Source of the DNA: Xiphophorus maculatus | Taxonomy: Eukaryota; Chordata; Actinopteri; Cyprinodontiformes; Poeciliidae | Reading direction: 5' to 3' | Assembly: GCF_002775205.1 (NCBI RefSeq) | Contig: NC_036448.1 | Location: forward strand, 3,126,572 to 3,190,571 | Length of the DNA stretch: 64,000 bases | In this document: positions 11,043-21,515 of the stretch, piece after piece | Position numbering within the stretch: position 1 is the stretch's first letter | Layout: each line of letters starts with the position of its first letter | Position numbers and translations under genes: made by a program | Notes under the pieces: generated by a model | The model's input: only the letters and a program-made list of their open reading frames with translations | Databases searched by the model: none | Told to the model about the DNA's origin: nothing

Positions 11043-11768
11043 TCACATGCTGGGGGAGTTTGATGGAGTGTATGACGAGTCCACGGCACCCTTGCTCATC
11101 CCTCCTGGGAGCAGGATGTACGCCACCTGAGGGTGCAGGGAGGCTGCGGACCAGGCGCTGCAGCTGCAGGGAACCACGTACCCGGCTGGGCTGGACGGAA
11201 GCTGGTGCTGTCCGGGGCTTGCCAGCCCCCCGTACCCTCCGCCCTGGTAGCCGAAGGCGTGCGCGCCGTAGGGCAGCGCGCCTGCGGCCAGAGCGTGCGG
11301 CATCTCCGCAATCCGCTGGACAGCTCCGGTGCTGAACTGCGTGACAGGCTCACAGAGCGAGAACGAAGAGGGGGAGGAGGAGGAGGGAGAGAGCAGAGTT
11401 CTGGGTTTGTCCCCGGAAACGATCAAAGAGTCCAGGTTAACCCCTTTCAGGTGTTCCGCTGCGTCGCCGAGCAGAGACGGCAGCGGGAAAACCAAGCGGT
11501 CCCTCTTCAGGGGGCTCCGGGGTTTGCGCCGGGGTCGGTACTTGTAGTCCGGATGCTCCTTCATGTGCTGAGCCCGCAGCCGCTTCGCCTCGTCGATGTA
11601 CGGCCGCTTCTCCGGGTCAGAGAGCCGCTTCCACTCCGCGCCCAGCCGCTTGCTGATTTCAGAGTTGTGCATCTTGGGGTTCTCCCGGGCCATCCGCCTC
11701 CTCTGCCCTCTGGACCAAACCATGAAGGCGTTCATGGGCCTCTTAATGTGATCCAAAGGTTTTGCCAT
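11043..11768 (-). CDS. sox14-like: SoxB2 transcription factor, SOX14-like, intronless
   Basis: A DNA-binding transcription factor of the SoxB2 group, whose members mostly repress neural targets. The 241-residue protein has an HMG box at about residues 8-76 ([20 protein letters not shown] ... [15 protein letters not shown]). Its C-terminal block ([24 protein letters not shown]) is specific to SOX14/SOX21 and closer to SOX14. It has one exon, as usual for SoxB genes, and the start [11 protein letters not shown] matches the family start MSKPxDHxKRP. Relative to human SOX14 as I remember it, the box has several extra arginines ([19 protein letters not shown]) and the linker differs (RSPLKRDR). 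The middle is Ser-rich. No other gene lies within 4 kb on one side or 9 kb on the other. It may be a duplicate of the canonical sox14; gene-tree placement is open. Confidence 0.88.
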   Translation of the reverse strand: MAKPLDHIKRPMNAFMVWSRGQRRRMARENPKMHNSEISKRLGAEWKRLSDPEKRPYIDEAKRLRAQHMKEHPDYKYRPRRKPRSPLKRDRLVFPLPSLLGDAAEHLKGVNLDSLIVSGDKPRTLLSPSSSSPSSFSLCEPVTQFSTGAVQRIAEMPHALAAGALPYGAHAFGYQGGGYGGLASPGQHQLPSSPAGYVVPCSCSAWSAASLHPQVAYILLPGGMSKGAVDSSYTPSNSPSM

Positions 11769-12100
11769 TTTTTACGGGCTGATGTTGTAAATGTAAAAGG
11801 AATCAAATCACCACATGCTCCTCTCGTGCGTAAAAGCAGAAGCTGCTGAGTGGGGGAGAAACAGTCCAGAAGCTGGTTTAGTTTCGGAGGATTCGGGGAA
11901 CAAAAAGTCCAAACTGACTGGAGAAAAACTTGGAACAGCGAAGCCGAAAGCCTGAATGAGTGAATGAATGGGGGCCACGCGGGACCGAGTGGGAGCTTGT
12001 TGTGGATGACGCAGAGCATGTCATCCACTCATCACCACGCGCGCGCTGACAAGGTGGGGGGGGGTGGGGGGCACAGTGGGGATTAAAGAGACCACATAAT
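11769..12100 (-). promoter_or_regulatory. 5' UTR and proximal promoter of the sox14-like gene
   Basis: The region upstream of the start codon is GC-richer than its surroundings, with several CpG sites (CACGCGCGCGC near 12036-12047) and G-runs at 12054-12070. No start site can be fixed. Confidence 0.4.
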
Positions 12101-12249
12101 CCTTTAAGACAAAATAGGAGTATAACTACAACTTTTTTTCACTTTTTCTGACATTGTCCAGAAACTTTGCTGGATTTTATTGGGATTTTGTGTGATGACC
12201 AAAACAAAACAGGGGGAGAAAAAATCTCACGAGAGACAGTTTTTAAAAA

Positions 12250-12430
12250 AATGTTTCCGAATACATGTGTTTCTGTGCAGCCTCCTTCACTCTGATACCC
12301 CAAAACTGTGGAATGGTTTACATATCAGACAAACTGAGTCTCTTCATGCTTTTTTTTTAAAAAAAAGTATTCTCTTAAAGTTTATCTTTTCTCACTGACT
12401 TTGAACTTGAAGTTTCCATTTTTACACTTA
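12250..12430 (+). mobile_element. LINE 3'-ORF fragment
   Basis: The plus strand reads DTPKLWNGL followed by IRQTESLHAFFLKKS. This is the C-terminal signature (xxLWNxLPxxIRxxxSxxxFKxxLK) of fish non-LTR retrotransposon ORF2 proteins. A T-run and A-run sit inside it, so it is a decayed 3' fragment. Confidence 0.55.
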
Positions 12431-12699
12431 TCGTTATTGAATTTATTCTTGGTTTTTATTTCTGGGTGTGGTGTACAGGACTTCGGTCAACTGTATTTGT
12501 CAAACTTAATTTATTTAGGTTTGTTTGACGTGACAACTTCTTAAGCTTATATTTACTTGGATAAACGTAACAAATGAACTTTTTTAAAAAAGCTAGATCA
12601 CCTGTTTTCTTTTTTCAGTATAAATAGACTGCCAACACATCGGTGTCCACATAAATTGTTAAGCAATGAAAGCATCGATCAGAGAAGCAACCACACTGT

Positions 12700-13065
12700 A
12701 AATGCCGCCTTCGAGACGCAGCTCCTCCTTCACTCAGCTCCTTCAGACTAGCCAGCAGTAATTAGCAAACACCAGGGGGAACTGCACATCTGCTGAGCTC
12801 GTTGTAAGAGCTACTTCTCAGTGCAACTCTGGTAAAAACGTTGTTAAAGGGTTAGCAGAGGAGCCATGTTGTGATGACATCCTGAAGGCAGAGTTTCAGG
12901 GAAAGTTTTTAAAGAGACAGAGACCCATTTCAAGGCACTAAATAACAAAGTCAAAAAATTTTAAGCAATATTTGATATATACAACTGAATGTAACATAGC
13001 TACTTGATTGTGCTATAAAATTATTCTGTGTGGCAGGACAACACACAATAGTTCCCTTTAGTGTT
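12700..13065 (+). mobile_element. Repeat family A, partial copy
   Basis: It shares long stretches with the fuller copy at 17361-17937, including CTCCTTCAGACTAG, AATTAGNAAACACC, GAGGAGCCATGTTGTGATG, TTAAAGAGACAGAG and the end TTGATTGTGCTATAAAAT. The left third is missing. Non-coding. Confidence 0.75.
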
Positions 13066-13546
13066 TGTTTTTGACTCTCTTTATGTACTTTGGGTTATTT
13101 CTAAGGTTTTTATGAAGGTTAATAGCTGTTTCATTTTATTTTGTTAGTTTTATTTTTTGCTATTGGCCTCTGTAAGTCAGACAGGAAGAGCCGTTTATCC
13201 ATTTCCTGTAAGCATAGGGACTGGTGTAGGACCAGCATGCACTGGGGCTAACGACTGTTTTTCTTTTTTTTTATAAGTGCAAAAGAAGCAGCAAGAAACA
13301 GTAGAAAGATGGACCTGTGTTTATTGCTTCCATCGCCACGCTGGATAAATAATCCGAAAATCACAACCTTCATGTTTTTGGCCACTGGACTTCTTTTGCC
13401 TGCGTATGAAATATCACCATGGCGATTTTCGATGTGGGATGATCAGTGTGATAAACAATGGAAACAACTTTCAATTTGTTTCTCTCCTCCAGCAGTTAAT
13501 TTTTGTGTACAGTAGGAGGGAGGTCATGGATCAAACCCTGCACATG

Positions 13547-13549
<3 letters not shown>

Positions 13550-13611
<62 letters not shown>
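13550..13611. repeat. (TA)n microsatellite
   Basis: About 30 uninterrupted TA units, immediately before a Tc1-like transposon fragment. Confidence 0.9.
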
Positions 13612-13614
<3 letters not shown>

Positions 13615-14050
13615 CTAGAAGCATCTAACTTTCAAAGGCATTTTGTCACTTGATTGGATGAGACCAAAGTGGAAAATTTGGTCTACATCCAAATGTGTGA
13701 CAGGAAAAAAAAACCTAAACATGACATTGCCATAATGAAACATGGTGGTGGCAGTGTCATGCTTTGGTGAGGCTTTTCTTCAAGAGGGACAGGGAAGCTG
13801 GTCAGAAGTGTTCAAAGGATGAATGGAGTTAAAGGCAGCTCCTGCAGACGTTGACCTTCCTACAGGACAGTCGTCCTAATCATGCAGCCAGAATCACAAT
13901 AAACTGGCCTAGTCAAAGTCTGGAAGACATTGACAAATGTGTTCCCTGAGACATTCCATCCAACCTGTTTGAGTTTGAGATGTTTTGCAAAGAAGCATGC
14001 GCAAAATTTTTCTTAAAAGTCTGAATGTGCAAAGCTGAGTGAGACATAGA
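13615..14050 (+). mobile_element. Tc1/mariner-like transposase fragment (decayed)
   Basis: The segment follows the 3' half of fish Tc1-like transposase genes. Landmarks are GAAACATGGTGGTGGCAGTG (HGGGSV region), TCATGCTTTGGTGAGG (W-G-F), CAGGACAGTCGTCCTAATCATGC (QDN-PKH region), GCCTAGTCAAAGTCTGG (PSQSPDLN region) and TTTTGCAAAGAAG near the end. Frames are broken, and no terminal repeats were found. Confidence 0.7.
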
Positions 14051-14059
14051 AAAGATGTG

Positions 14060-15778
14060 GAGCTATAGTTGAAGATTAATGCGCACCATATATTCTAGAG
14101 TTTTAGTTGTAAAATATTTAGAAAACCACAAAAATTCTAAATTATGCACAGCTTTTGTTCCTCTGTCACATGAAATTCGAATGAAACTCCCCACAGTATG
14201 TGGTTCTAGCCTGACAAAATGGAAAAAAAAAAAAATCAAAATAGCACAATCAATTTACAGAAAAGTTGAAGTGGAAACTGGCTCAAAAAAAAAAAAGCCA
14301 AAATGGCTCCAGAGGGATTAATCCCGTGAACGAGGTGGGGTGTGTTTTCCTGTGGACGTGGGCCTGCTGTGGCTGGTGGAGGATCGACGTTCAGGTTTCC
14401 GTTGTCTTAGCGATTTCAGGGCAACCACTGACGAAGAGGAGGGGAGGGAGGGTGGTCTTTATTCCATTTGCTTCACATCATCTAAAGCAATCCAGGCCTC
14501 TTCAAGGGCAAAATAACCTGACATTAAAGATCCAGTGGAGCACAATAGACTGGAGGTGGGGGTGATAAGATGTTTTTCTCTCCCTGTCCAGAGGCTGGGA
14601 GGACAGCCGGGCTCAGGCAGCTGATCTGCCTCCTTGCAGCTGCTGTTATCGGCTTTGCCGTGGCTGCAGGCAGGCGGGCCTCCACACGGGAGGCACAGAG
14701 ACAATCACCCTGCAGAAGAACAGCAGCTGGAGGACAACGAAGTGTGGAGAAATGATCCGCTTCTTTTTGCTCCCCACAAAGGCTTTGGTTGTTTTAAGTG
14801 GAAAAATTGTCTTGTGTTGTTTTGTACCTATAAGTTTTTAGAGGGACTTCTAAGAAAGGGCAGCGTTTCAACTCCAAAGAGATGAGGTTGGTAGGGGGAA
14901 GGGGGGGGGGGGGGATAAAATGGGTGGAAAGTGCCTGCAGCTCAAAATGGCGGCCATAATCCGGTTATCCTCTAGGCTCTAAAGATACTGGTCCTCTCTT
15001 TAGGAGACTATCTTTTCTTCTTATGTCAAAACTGTCCTCTATGCACTCAGGTGGATTAGGGAGTCACAGCGTAGAAAGAGGCTGGCAGGTAGCAAAAAAC
15101 CCAGGGGTGAAAAAGCAAATAAAGGATGAGACAGAGAGACAGGCTGGACATTTCAGACAGGGGGCAGCCAAGAAAAAAAAGGAATCTAACAAAACAAATC
15201 AGCTCCAATAAGTAATAGAACAGCTTCTTTATTTCCTCCAACAATCCCCAGTCACTTCACCGTCTCCAACGATTCGTCGTAAATCTTTTTGATTTGTCTT
15301 TCTAGTTTAGTGTTCCCAACAAGCAGAACCTCTCCAATGGGTTTCCGGATTCTCCATCAGCCTTTACCAGTCAAAGGTCATCTGGATTCTAGAAATATCA
15401 TCCTCAAAGTACTTTAGAGTGCAATGTAAAGAATTGGATCGTGATCCTGAAAAAGCTATGTAGCAGCAGACACATCACAAAAACTGGAGGTTTTTCCCAA
15501 AGTAATGAGAAAATAAGACAGAAACTGTTCAGGGACAAGCGATTATTTCTACGGCGTTACGGTTAAGCAATTAAAATCTGCTGCATTCTTCTCGTGTTTG
15601 GACTAAAAAATGGGGCTAAACCACAGACGTGTCTCTAAAAGAATTAACCTTTGTCCACAATTCCAAGACTTAACTTTGATACAACAACATTATCATCTGT
15701 TATGAAAAGAACCCCATGAAACACGGTGGAAGTAGAATCATGACCTTGGATCTTTTTTTGGATGGAACAGGGTTTTTG
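14060..15778. other. Non-coding stretch; G14 run at 14901-14914
   Basis: No gene was found. Base composition is more balanced than the neighbouring repeats between 14330 and 14770, possibly unique sequence. A 14-base G run preceded by GTAGGGGGAA could form G-quadruplex structures. A-rich runs lie at 14223 and 15171. Confidence 0.45.
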
Positions 15779-16125
15779 TTAAAGGGGCAGCATTATGTAT
15801 TTTCTACCATATTAAAGCACAATCAAGAACTATGTAACCTTCAGTTCTAAAAATACCATATATGTCAACTATAACTTGAAAGAAATTTCACTTTGTAACA
15901 ACGCTATGAAAATGGACCTCTGTCTCTTTAAGAAACTTCTGCTCTTTCTAAAACTCCACTTTCAGGAAGTCATCACAACATGGCTCCTCTATTAACCCTT
16001 TAACAACGTTTTTACCAGCACTTCACTGAGAAGTAGCTCCGATAATGAGTTCAGCAGATGCGCAGTTCCACCAGATGTTTGCTAATTGCTGCTGGCTAGT
16101 CTGAAGGAGCTGAGGGAGGGAATTG
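15779..16125 (-). mobile_element. Repeat family A, reverse partial copy
   Basis: It starts AAAGGGGCAGCATTATGTA and then runs as the reverse complement of the 3' half of the 17361 copy, including TCTTTAAGAAAC, CATCACAACATGGCTCCTCT and the AGCTCCTTCAG-type core, up to about 16125. Confidence 0.75.
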
Positions 16126-16539
16126 TGGGGAAAGGCTCAAAAAAGTGGATTTTACATAATATCTTAAACATATTATTGATAAATCTAAAATATAGTGAGG
16201 ACAACGGTCTCAATAAGCTGAAGCAATGTTGGAATGAAGAGTGTGTCAAATTCCCTGCTGATGAAGTATTACTTTCCATGCAATGCTTTTAAAATTTTTG
16301 ACTTACACAAATCATTATTTATTAAAATAAATAACGATCCTGTGGAATCTGTTGTGCACTTTTGTAAACTTAAGGTTACATTTAAATAATTTTACAACCT
16401 GGCAGAGCAATGATTGTTTGTTAAAACGTTTGTATTTTTTATTTTTTGTAATAGTAAAGTGCTCTGAACCAACCGTTATTATCAATTTGTTGCTGTAAAA
16501 CAGACAGAATGTGAAGTGGTAGGTTGCTTTTTTTTTTAA

Positions 16540-17260
16540 TTATTATTATTATTTTTTAGGAGAACCTTGCAGTCTGCACTGAAGCTCTGCTGATGAGAGC
16601 CGACTAAAGGATTTCTGTTAGATTTAGAAAAGTTCAGATGTGCTTCCACTCCATATTTTGTCACTTCAGCTCCAAGTAAAAACTTTAAAGTCCAAAAAAA
16701 CCTTCGAGTTTAACGCGGGCTTCTGACGCCTCTGAGTAGTCCATTAGGATACATTTCAGGGGGAAAATCCCCCCAAGATTTCCAGCGCTCTGGGGAGGAT
16801 TTCACTAAATCTTGTGCTTATACTCATGATACTTAGGAAAAGTAAAGCGCTTTTTAATAGCTTTCCTACTGACACATTGATGGAGGAATACGGTTTGGCT
16901 TTGTGGCTGATAGCTTCAATCCCAGTTTGAGGGTGGGGCCACCGCTTGATATTAACACACTCCCTCCAACATGCGAGGATAAACCTGGGGGCCACATTAC
17001 TGCGGTGGCCCCTTTAAGCCACCATGTAATACAACCGAGTCAGCAGTCAATGAGATGCATTTTACAACGGGGCATTTGTCAGCGACTCAGTGCCACAGAA
17101 GAAAGAGATTTAAAACATCCTGCAGGAAATGAAAGTGCTGCTTGGAAAGTGACAGGTGGCGTCTGAGCAGGCAGCTGCTCACTTCTGAAAGGACATTTTG
17201 GTTATGATAGGAGAATGAAAGTAAATATTATTTTCAGCAAATTAGTGGTGACGAGCCTTT
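16540..17260. other. Non-repetitive, compositionally balanced segment
   Basis: In contrast to its AT-rich and repeat-rich surroundings, this stretch has no recognisable repeat and no convincing exon. It lies 5 kb upstream of the start of the sox14-like gene. Such islands beside developmental transcription factor genes are often conserved enhancers; that is inference only. Confidence 0.3.
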
Positions 17261-17360
17261 GACAAACGTATTCATTTGACTAATTATCCAGTTTTGTAAA
17301 GTAGGTTTTAAAATAGAAATAGAATTCCTCCGTCTTGCACACAAAGGCCAACGTGTTTTA

Positions 17361-17937
17361 TTAAAGGGGCAGTGTTATGTAAAATAGACTTTTCGAGATT
17401 TACATCATGTTAGACTATTATTCCCTGATCAAAAACATGCCTGGAGTGTTGCCTCGATTTTTATCATGCATTGTTTGAGAAATCCTTGAATCTCCCACGG
17501 TAACCATTCAGAGGGCTTAACGCCTGGGTGAACCTAGCCCCACCCTCAGGGACGAAGCTCCTCCACGGAGCTGCAGTTTCCAAGCTCCTCAGCTTCCACC
17601 TCACAGAGTAGCCCCCATTCAGCTCCTTCAGACTAGTCAGCATCAATTAGTAGACACCTGGTGAAACTGTGCATCTGAGCTCATTGTAGCAACGCTGGTA
17701 AAAACATTGTCAAAGGGTTAATAGAGGAGCCATGTTGTGATGGCTTCCTGTAGGCAGAGTTTCAGAAAGTCCAGTAGTCTCTTAAAGAGACAGAGGCCCA
17801 ATTTCAAGATGTTATATTGCAAAGTCAAATTTCTTTTATATATTTAGCATTTTCATAACAACTGCATGTGACATAGTTACTTGATTGTGCTATAAAATGG
17901 CACCATGTACCAGGAAAACACATAATGCAGCCTTTTT
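17361..17937 (+). mobile_element. Repeat family A, near-complete copy
   Basis: Imperfect inverted termini: TTAAAGGGGCAGTGTTATGT at the left and ACATAATGCAGCC at the right. About 575 bp, no ORF of note. This is the reference copy for the other family A entries. Probably a non-autonomous DNA transposon; no clear target duplication was seen. Confidence 0.75.
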
Positions 17938-18077
17938 GAGATTTTAGGCAACAATAAGTTTGGCTATGAAGGCAATTATTAACAAAACTACTCATTTAGA
18001 TCAAAATCATCATGTTGGGACATTACCTGACTATCAGGAAATCATAGGCAAATAGTTTTCAGTGTCTGTTATCGCTT

Positions 18078-18121
18078 ACAATCTAATACCTAATCCTACT
18101 AAGGCTTAGGTATTAGATTGT
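18078..18121. repeat. Perfect 16-bp inverted repeat, 12-nt loop
   Basis: Arms ACAATCTAATACCTAA (18078-18093) and TTAGGTATTAGATTGT (18106-18121) are exact reverse complements. No similar sequence was noticed elsewhere in the window. Confidence 0.75.
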
Positions 18122-19130
18122 CAGGATCCTGGGTTGTTTTAAAAAACTTTTTCAAGCCTCTGTTGTCTTTCATCTTTTTTTGGAAATTCTGAGATTAAAT
18201 TAGTATTTTTAAAATGCTTTTTTATTTATTTATTTTATCTTGTTTTTTTGCTTTTTAAAAGGAAAACAGTAAAAACACTGTGTGCTGTGAAAAAGAAGGG
18301 AGACATCATAGAGAGACTGCCTTTTCTCTCTCATTCTCTCTCTCTCTCTGGAGAACAGGATTAGAGCATCAGTGTAAAACACAGGAATTATCAGCAATTT
18401 CTTCTGCTATATAACCAGGGTGGATAAAGGAAAGATGAACTCAAAGAATATATAGAAACTCATACGTATCACAATATGAGGGCACTCTACAACTGGTGAA
18501 GCATTGCGCCAGTAAGAAGCTTATGGAAAATAATAAGAGCGTGGGTCCTGTGAAAATGATGTTGCACCGTAACAGAAGGAGAAAGGGAGCGGACTGTCCT
18601 GAACTCTTTTTATAGTTCAGGACTGAGCCAGGACGGAGGGGGGTCTGGGGTTAGAGACGCTGTCACGACAGCAAGCTCAGATAAGCTCCCAGAGAGGAGA
18701 CAGAAAAGCATCAAGTGAGCATATTTTTTTTCATGCACTTCCTGAGCAACTAGATAAAGATTTTGTACAAATAGTCTCAGGAAGACATATTAGTCTCATT
18801 TGACATCTTGAAAATCATTGGAACTATTTGCTGTTACATGATGTGTAGCCTGTAGAGGGAGAAAGAAGTGTCAACGACTCAAAACTGCTACTCAAGCGTA
18901 ACGTTTCTTTTCTTGAAAGCAGAAGCGTCTTTCTCTTGAGCTTAAATGTATCACAGCATCCTATAACCAGGTTACGACATCCTGCCTCGTTCTGGTACCA
19001 AAGAAAACTCCCACATCAGTCATCAACGGGTAAAGCTCCTTATGGAGTTGGAGTTGAAGATGTCATCAGACACCTGCTTCAACAAACTCACCTTTAGGTC
19101 TGATCTGTCAATTCCCCTAAAGATCTAGTT

Positions 19131-19330
19131 CAGTGTTTCCCAACCCTGGTCTTCAAGCCACACTGCCCTGCATGTTTTAGGCATTTCCTTGCTTCAGTCC
19201 AGCTGATTTCAATTGATGACTGATTAACAGGCATTTGTTGAACTGCAATTTGTTGAATCAGGCACATTAAAGCAGGAAACCTCTAACATGTAGGACAGTG
19301 TGCCTTGAGGACCAGGGTTGGGAAACACTT
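19131..19330. mobile_element. 200-bp hAT-type MITE with TSD and a matching empty site
   Basis: Inverted ends: CAGTGTTTCCCAACCCTGGT at the left and ACCAGGGTTGGGAAACACTT at the right. The 8-bp flanks are ATCTAGTT (19123-19130) and TTCTAGTT (19331-19338), 7 of 8 identical. A paralogous sequence at 20297-20350 has the flanks joined with a single ATCTAGTT, so it shows the pre-insertion state. A decayed relative lies at 48090-48180. Confidence 0.88.
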
Positions 19331-19639
19331 TTCTAGTTTTTTAACAAGTTTGATTTATTTCAACAAACCCATCAGGACAAAACAGTGCAGCACAGTGAGG
19401 ACCCGATTTTAATTCCAGCGTATTTAACACAATTCAGCCTGAACTGCTTTGTCAGAAGCTCCAGGAACACAGGAGGAGGCCTCAACAATCACCTGGATAT
19501 GACTGCAGTTCACCTCTGAAAAATCCTTGATAAAATAAGTTACAATATTTTATTTCACTTTGGTTTTAGTAATGTATTTTGGATAGAAGTGAGCTGAATT
19601 AAAAAGAAAACAAATTAAACTCTTTAATAAATAAGCCAT

Positions 19640-19785
19640 TATTCATCCATCCATCCATCCATCCATTTTCTAACACCCTTGTCCCTAGTGGGGTCAGGAG
19701 GGGTGCTGGTGCCTATCTCCAGCTAACGTTCCGGGCGAGAGGCGGGGTACAACCTGGACAGGTCGCCAGTCTGTTAAATAAGCCT
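19640..19785 (+). repeat. Dispersed teleost repeat beginning with (CCAT)n
   Basis: It begins with a (CCAT)n run, then CCATTTTCTAACACCC, GTGGGGTCAGGAGGGGTGCTGG and GGGCGAGAGGCGGGGTACA, ending GACAGGTCGCCAGTCTGT. This string is very common in fish genomes. It is a truncated copy, and I cannot name the family with certainty. Confidence 0.65.
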
Positions 19786-20036
19786 TTATACAAACCGCAA
19801 TTAGTTCATCCAACGAACAGAAACAAAAATAGTAATTCCATCAGAATCCACAAGAGGTCAGGATAAACTAAATTGTACAGGCAAACATACCCCTTTTACG
19901 TTTCATCGTTTAGTTCCGTGCAATTATTTTTTATTCTAATTTTATATTCAAAAAGAGAGTAAAAGATTATCAAATATTCTCCGTGTACACTAGCAGCTAT
20001 ATTTTACTTATAAAAAAAACCTCACACAGAAAAACA

Positions 20037-20107
20037 GGGCTCGTCGGGATTTGAACCCGGGACCTCTCGCACCCAAAGCGAGAATCATACCCCTAGACCA
20101 ACGAGCC
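20037..20107 (-). tRNA. tRNA-Pro (TGG anticodon), one base short in the T arm
   Basis: Read on the minus strand it begins GGCTCGTTGGTCTAGGGGTA and has a CTCGC/GCGAG anticodon stem around TTTGGGT, giving anticodon TGG for proline. The acceptor stem pairs GGCTCGT with ACGAGCC. The T arm reads CCGGG-TTCAAAT-CCCG, one G fewer than the usual CCCGG, so the gene is 71 rather than 72 bases. A T-run just downstream (minus strand, 20036-20015) can serve as the Pol III terminator. It has no intron. It is either a functional variant or an early pseudogene. Confidence 0.85.
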
Positions 20108-20296
20108 GGATGTAAGGAACATATAAAGTAGAGCTTATGAAATTAGTGATAGCCTCATACAAAGGAAATGTATAGTTTTATTTTTTGTCATGACGTATTT
20201 CTATCTCTATTTAACAAGCATTAAATGTGTTTAATTTGTGGAAGTGACCGCTGTTTTTAAAGCATTACTACAGATGATTTTTACATTCTTACTTCT

Positions 20297-20350
20297 TTTA
20301 GGTCTGATCTGTCTATTCCCCTAAAGATCTAGTTTATTAACAAGTCTTTA
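20297..20350 (+). repeat. Paralogous empty site of the 19131 MITE
   Basis: The segment TTTAGGTCTGATCTGTCTAT to AACAAGT matches 19093-19130 joined to 19339-19352, with only a few mismatches and without the MITE. Similarity outside about 55 bp fades on both sides. Confidence 0.75.
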
Positions 20351-20689
20351 TTTCGAGACAAAAAGTAGTCATCATACGTTTCGATTAATAAAATAAAAAT
20401 AAACAAATCATCATCAAATTATGTTATTATTTATGTATAACTCATAATATAACCAATTAAAGAAGTACCCCTTATTTAAATTATTACCTAAACTTCATCA
20501 CCAGTTAAAGAAGGGATTCCGATCTCTGGCCGAATGACTGGTACATCTCTACAAACTGTCTGCTAGAGCAGAGCAGGAACCATTATCTATCAAGTAAGAA
20601 TTTTTTTTCAAACAAACTTCCACTCAATTCAATGCGTTATTCTTTATTTATTTATCCCACATAGAAATGAAATGTCATAACTCATACTA

Positions 20690-20870
20690 CCCAAGTCTTC
20701 AAAGAACGGATAGTGATGCTTCCAGCAGGAAGGATGTCTGGTAGCAGTCAGTCTCGCAACGAATCTGCAGCGGCCTCTGGCTGAAGACTGTTGCTGTCTG
20801 TTAACTGTAATGACATCCAGGCAGCAGAGATTATATTCTACATCAACATGTCCTGGATGACATCCAGATG
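20690..20870 (-). mobile_element. LINE-tail-like fragment
   Basis: It shares the core near 7901-7945 (GTAGCAGTCAGTCT, GAATCTGCAG). The reverse strand reads ETDCYQTSFLLEASLSVL, similar to the last residues of fish non-LTR retrotransposon ORF2. The family is not certain. Confidence 0.4.
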
Positions 20871-21329
20871 ATGCTTTAGATAATTTAGATAATTTTTAAA
20901 ATATTTTTTAATACGATTTATTTCTTTACTATTATTGGATTCTTGCAATTAAATTTCTCTCATTTTGTACATTTTAAATGTGAATAATAAGTCTGTCTGC
21001 CAATAAATTGCACAATCTGTGAAATTATTAGTTGTAGTCATAAATATGGACATAGGTATCTTGTAAAATAGTGAACTGCAATTTACTTCTAATAAACCAA
21101 AAAGTCCCACAAGCTTTAGCATAATGAATAATGGTTTTACAAACTGAGCTGAATTTCAGAAATGTATCCAGCGCAGGCTGGAAATTTCCTTTTGTTAAAA
21201 TGTTATAACTCTAATGCCATACTTTTAAGGACCATACAAAAATCAAAATACACAATTAAATGAGTGAGCCGATATTTTTGCATTATAATGTGCTTGTAGC
21301 TGGTCCAGGACGGTAAGAACCGAGCTAAC

Positions 21330-21515
21330 CGTACTGGCTGCTGACGGCTCCGCTCTCCCTCCTGGTGCATTGTGGTCTCTGTGCTAAAGGAAGCTGCTTT
21401 GCACCGGAATCTGAAGAATTCGAGGTGTCCGCCAAGTCTGCGTTACCTCGGCAGCTCGTCTTTCCTCCCTCCGCACCTCTGTCTTATTCTTCAGCACCCT
21501 CCCTGCTGGCACACT
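21330..21515 (+). promoter_or_regulatory. Likely non-coding first exon and promoter of septin 2
   Basis: A GC-rich, CpG-containing stretch ends in a consensus donor (ACT followed by GTAAGT at 21516) and is followed by CpG-rich sequence to 21700. The next plausible exon carries the septin 2 start codon 850 bp on. The start site is unknown, so the left border is approximate. Confidence 0.55.

Noticed and set aside
11133-11849. 238-residue plus-strand frame opposite the sox14-like gene
   Set aside because: Antisense shadow of a GC-rich single-exon gene; no family resemblance and low-complexity Arg/Gly/Pro content.
13615-14050. Possible live Tc1-like transposase gene
   Set aside because: Frames are broken throughout and the 5' half and terminal repeats are absent; it is a fragment.
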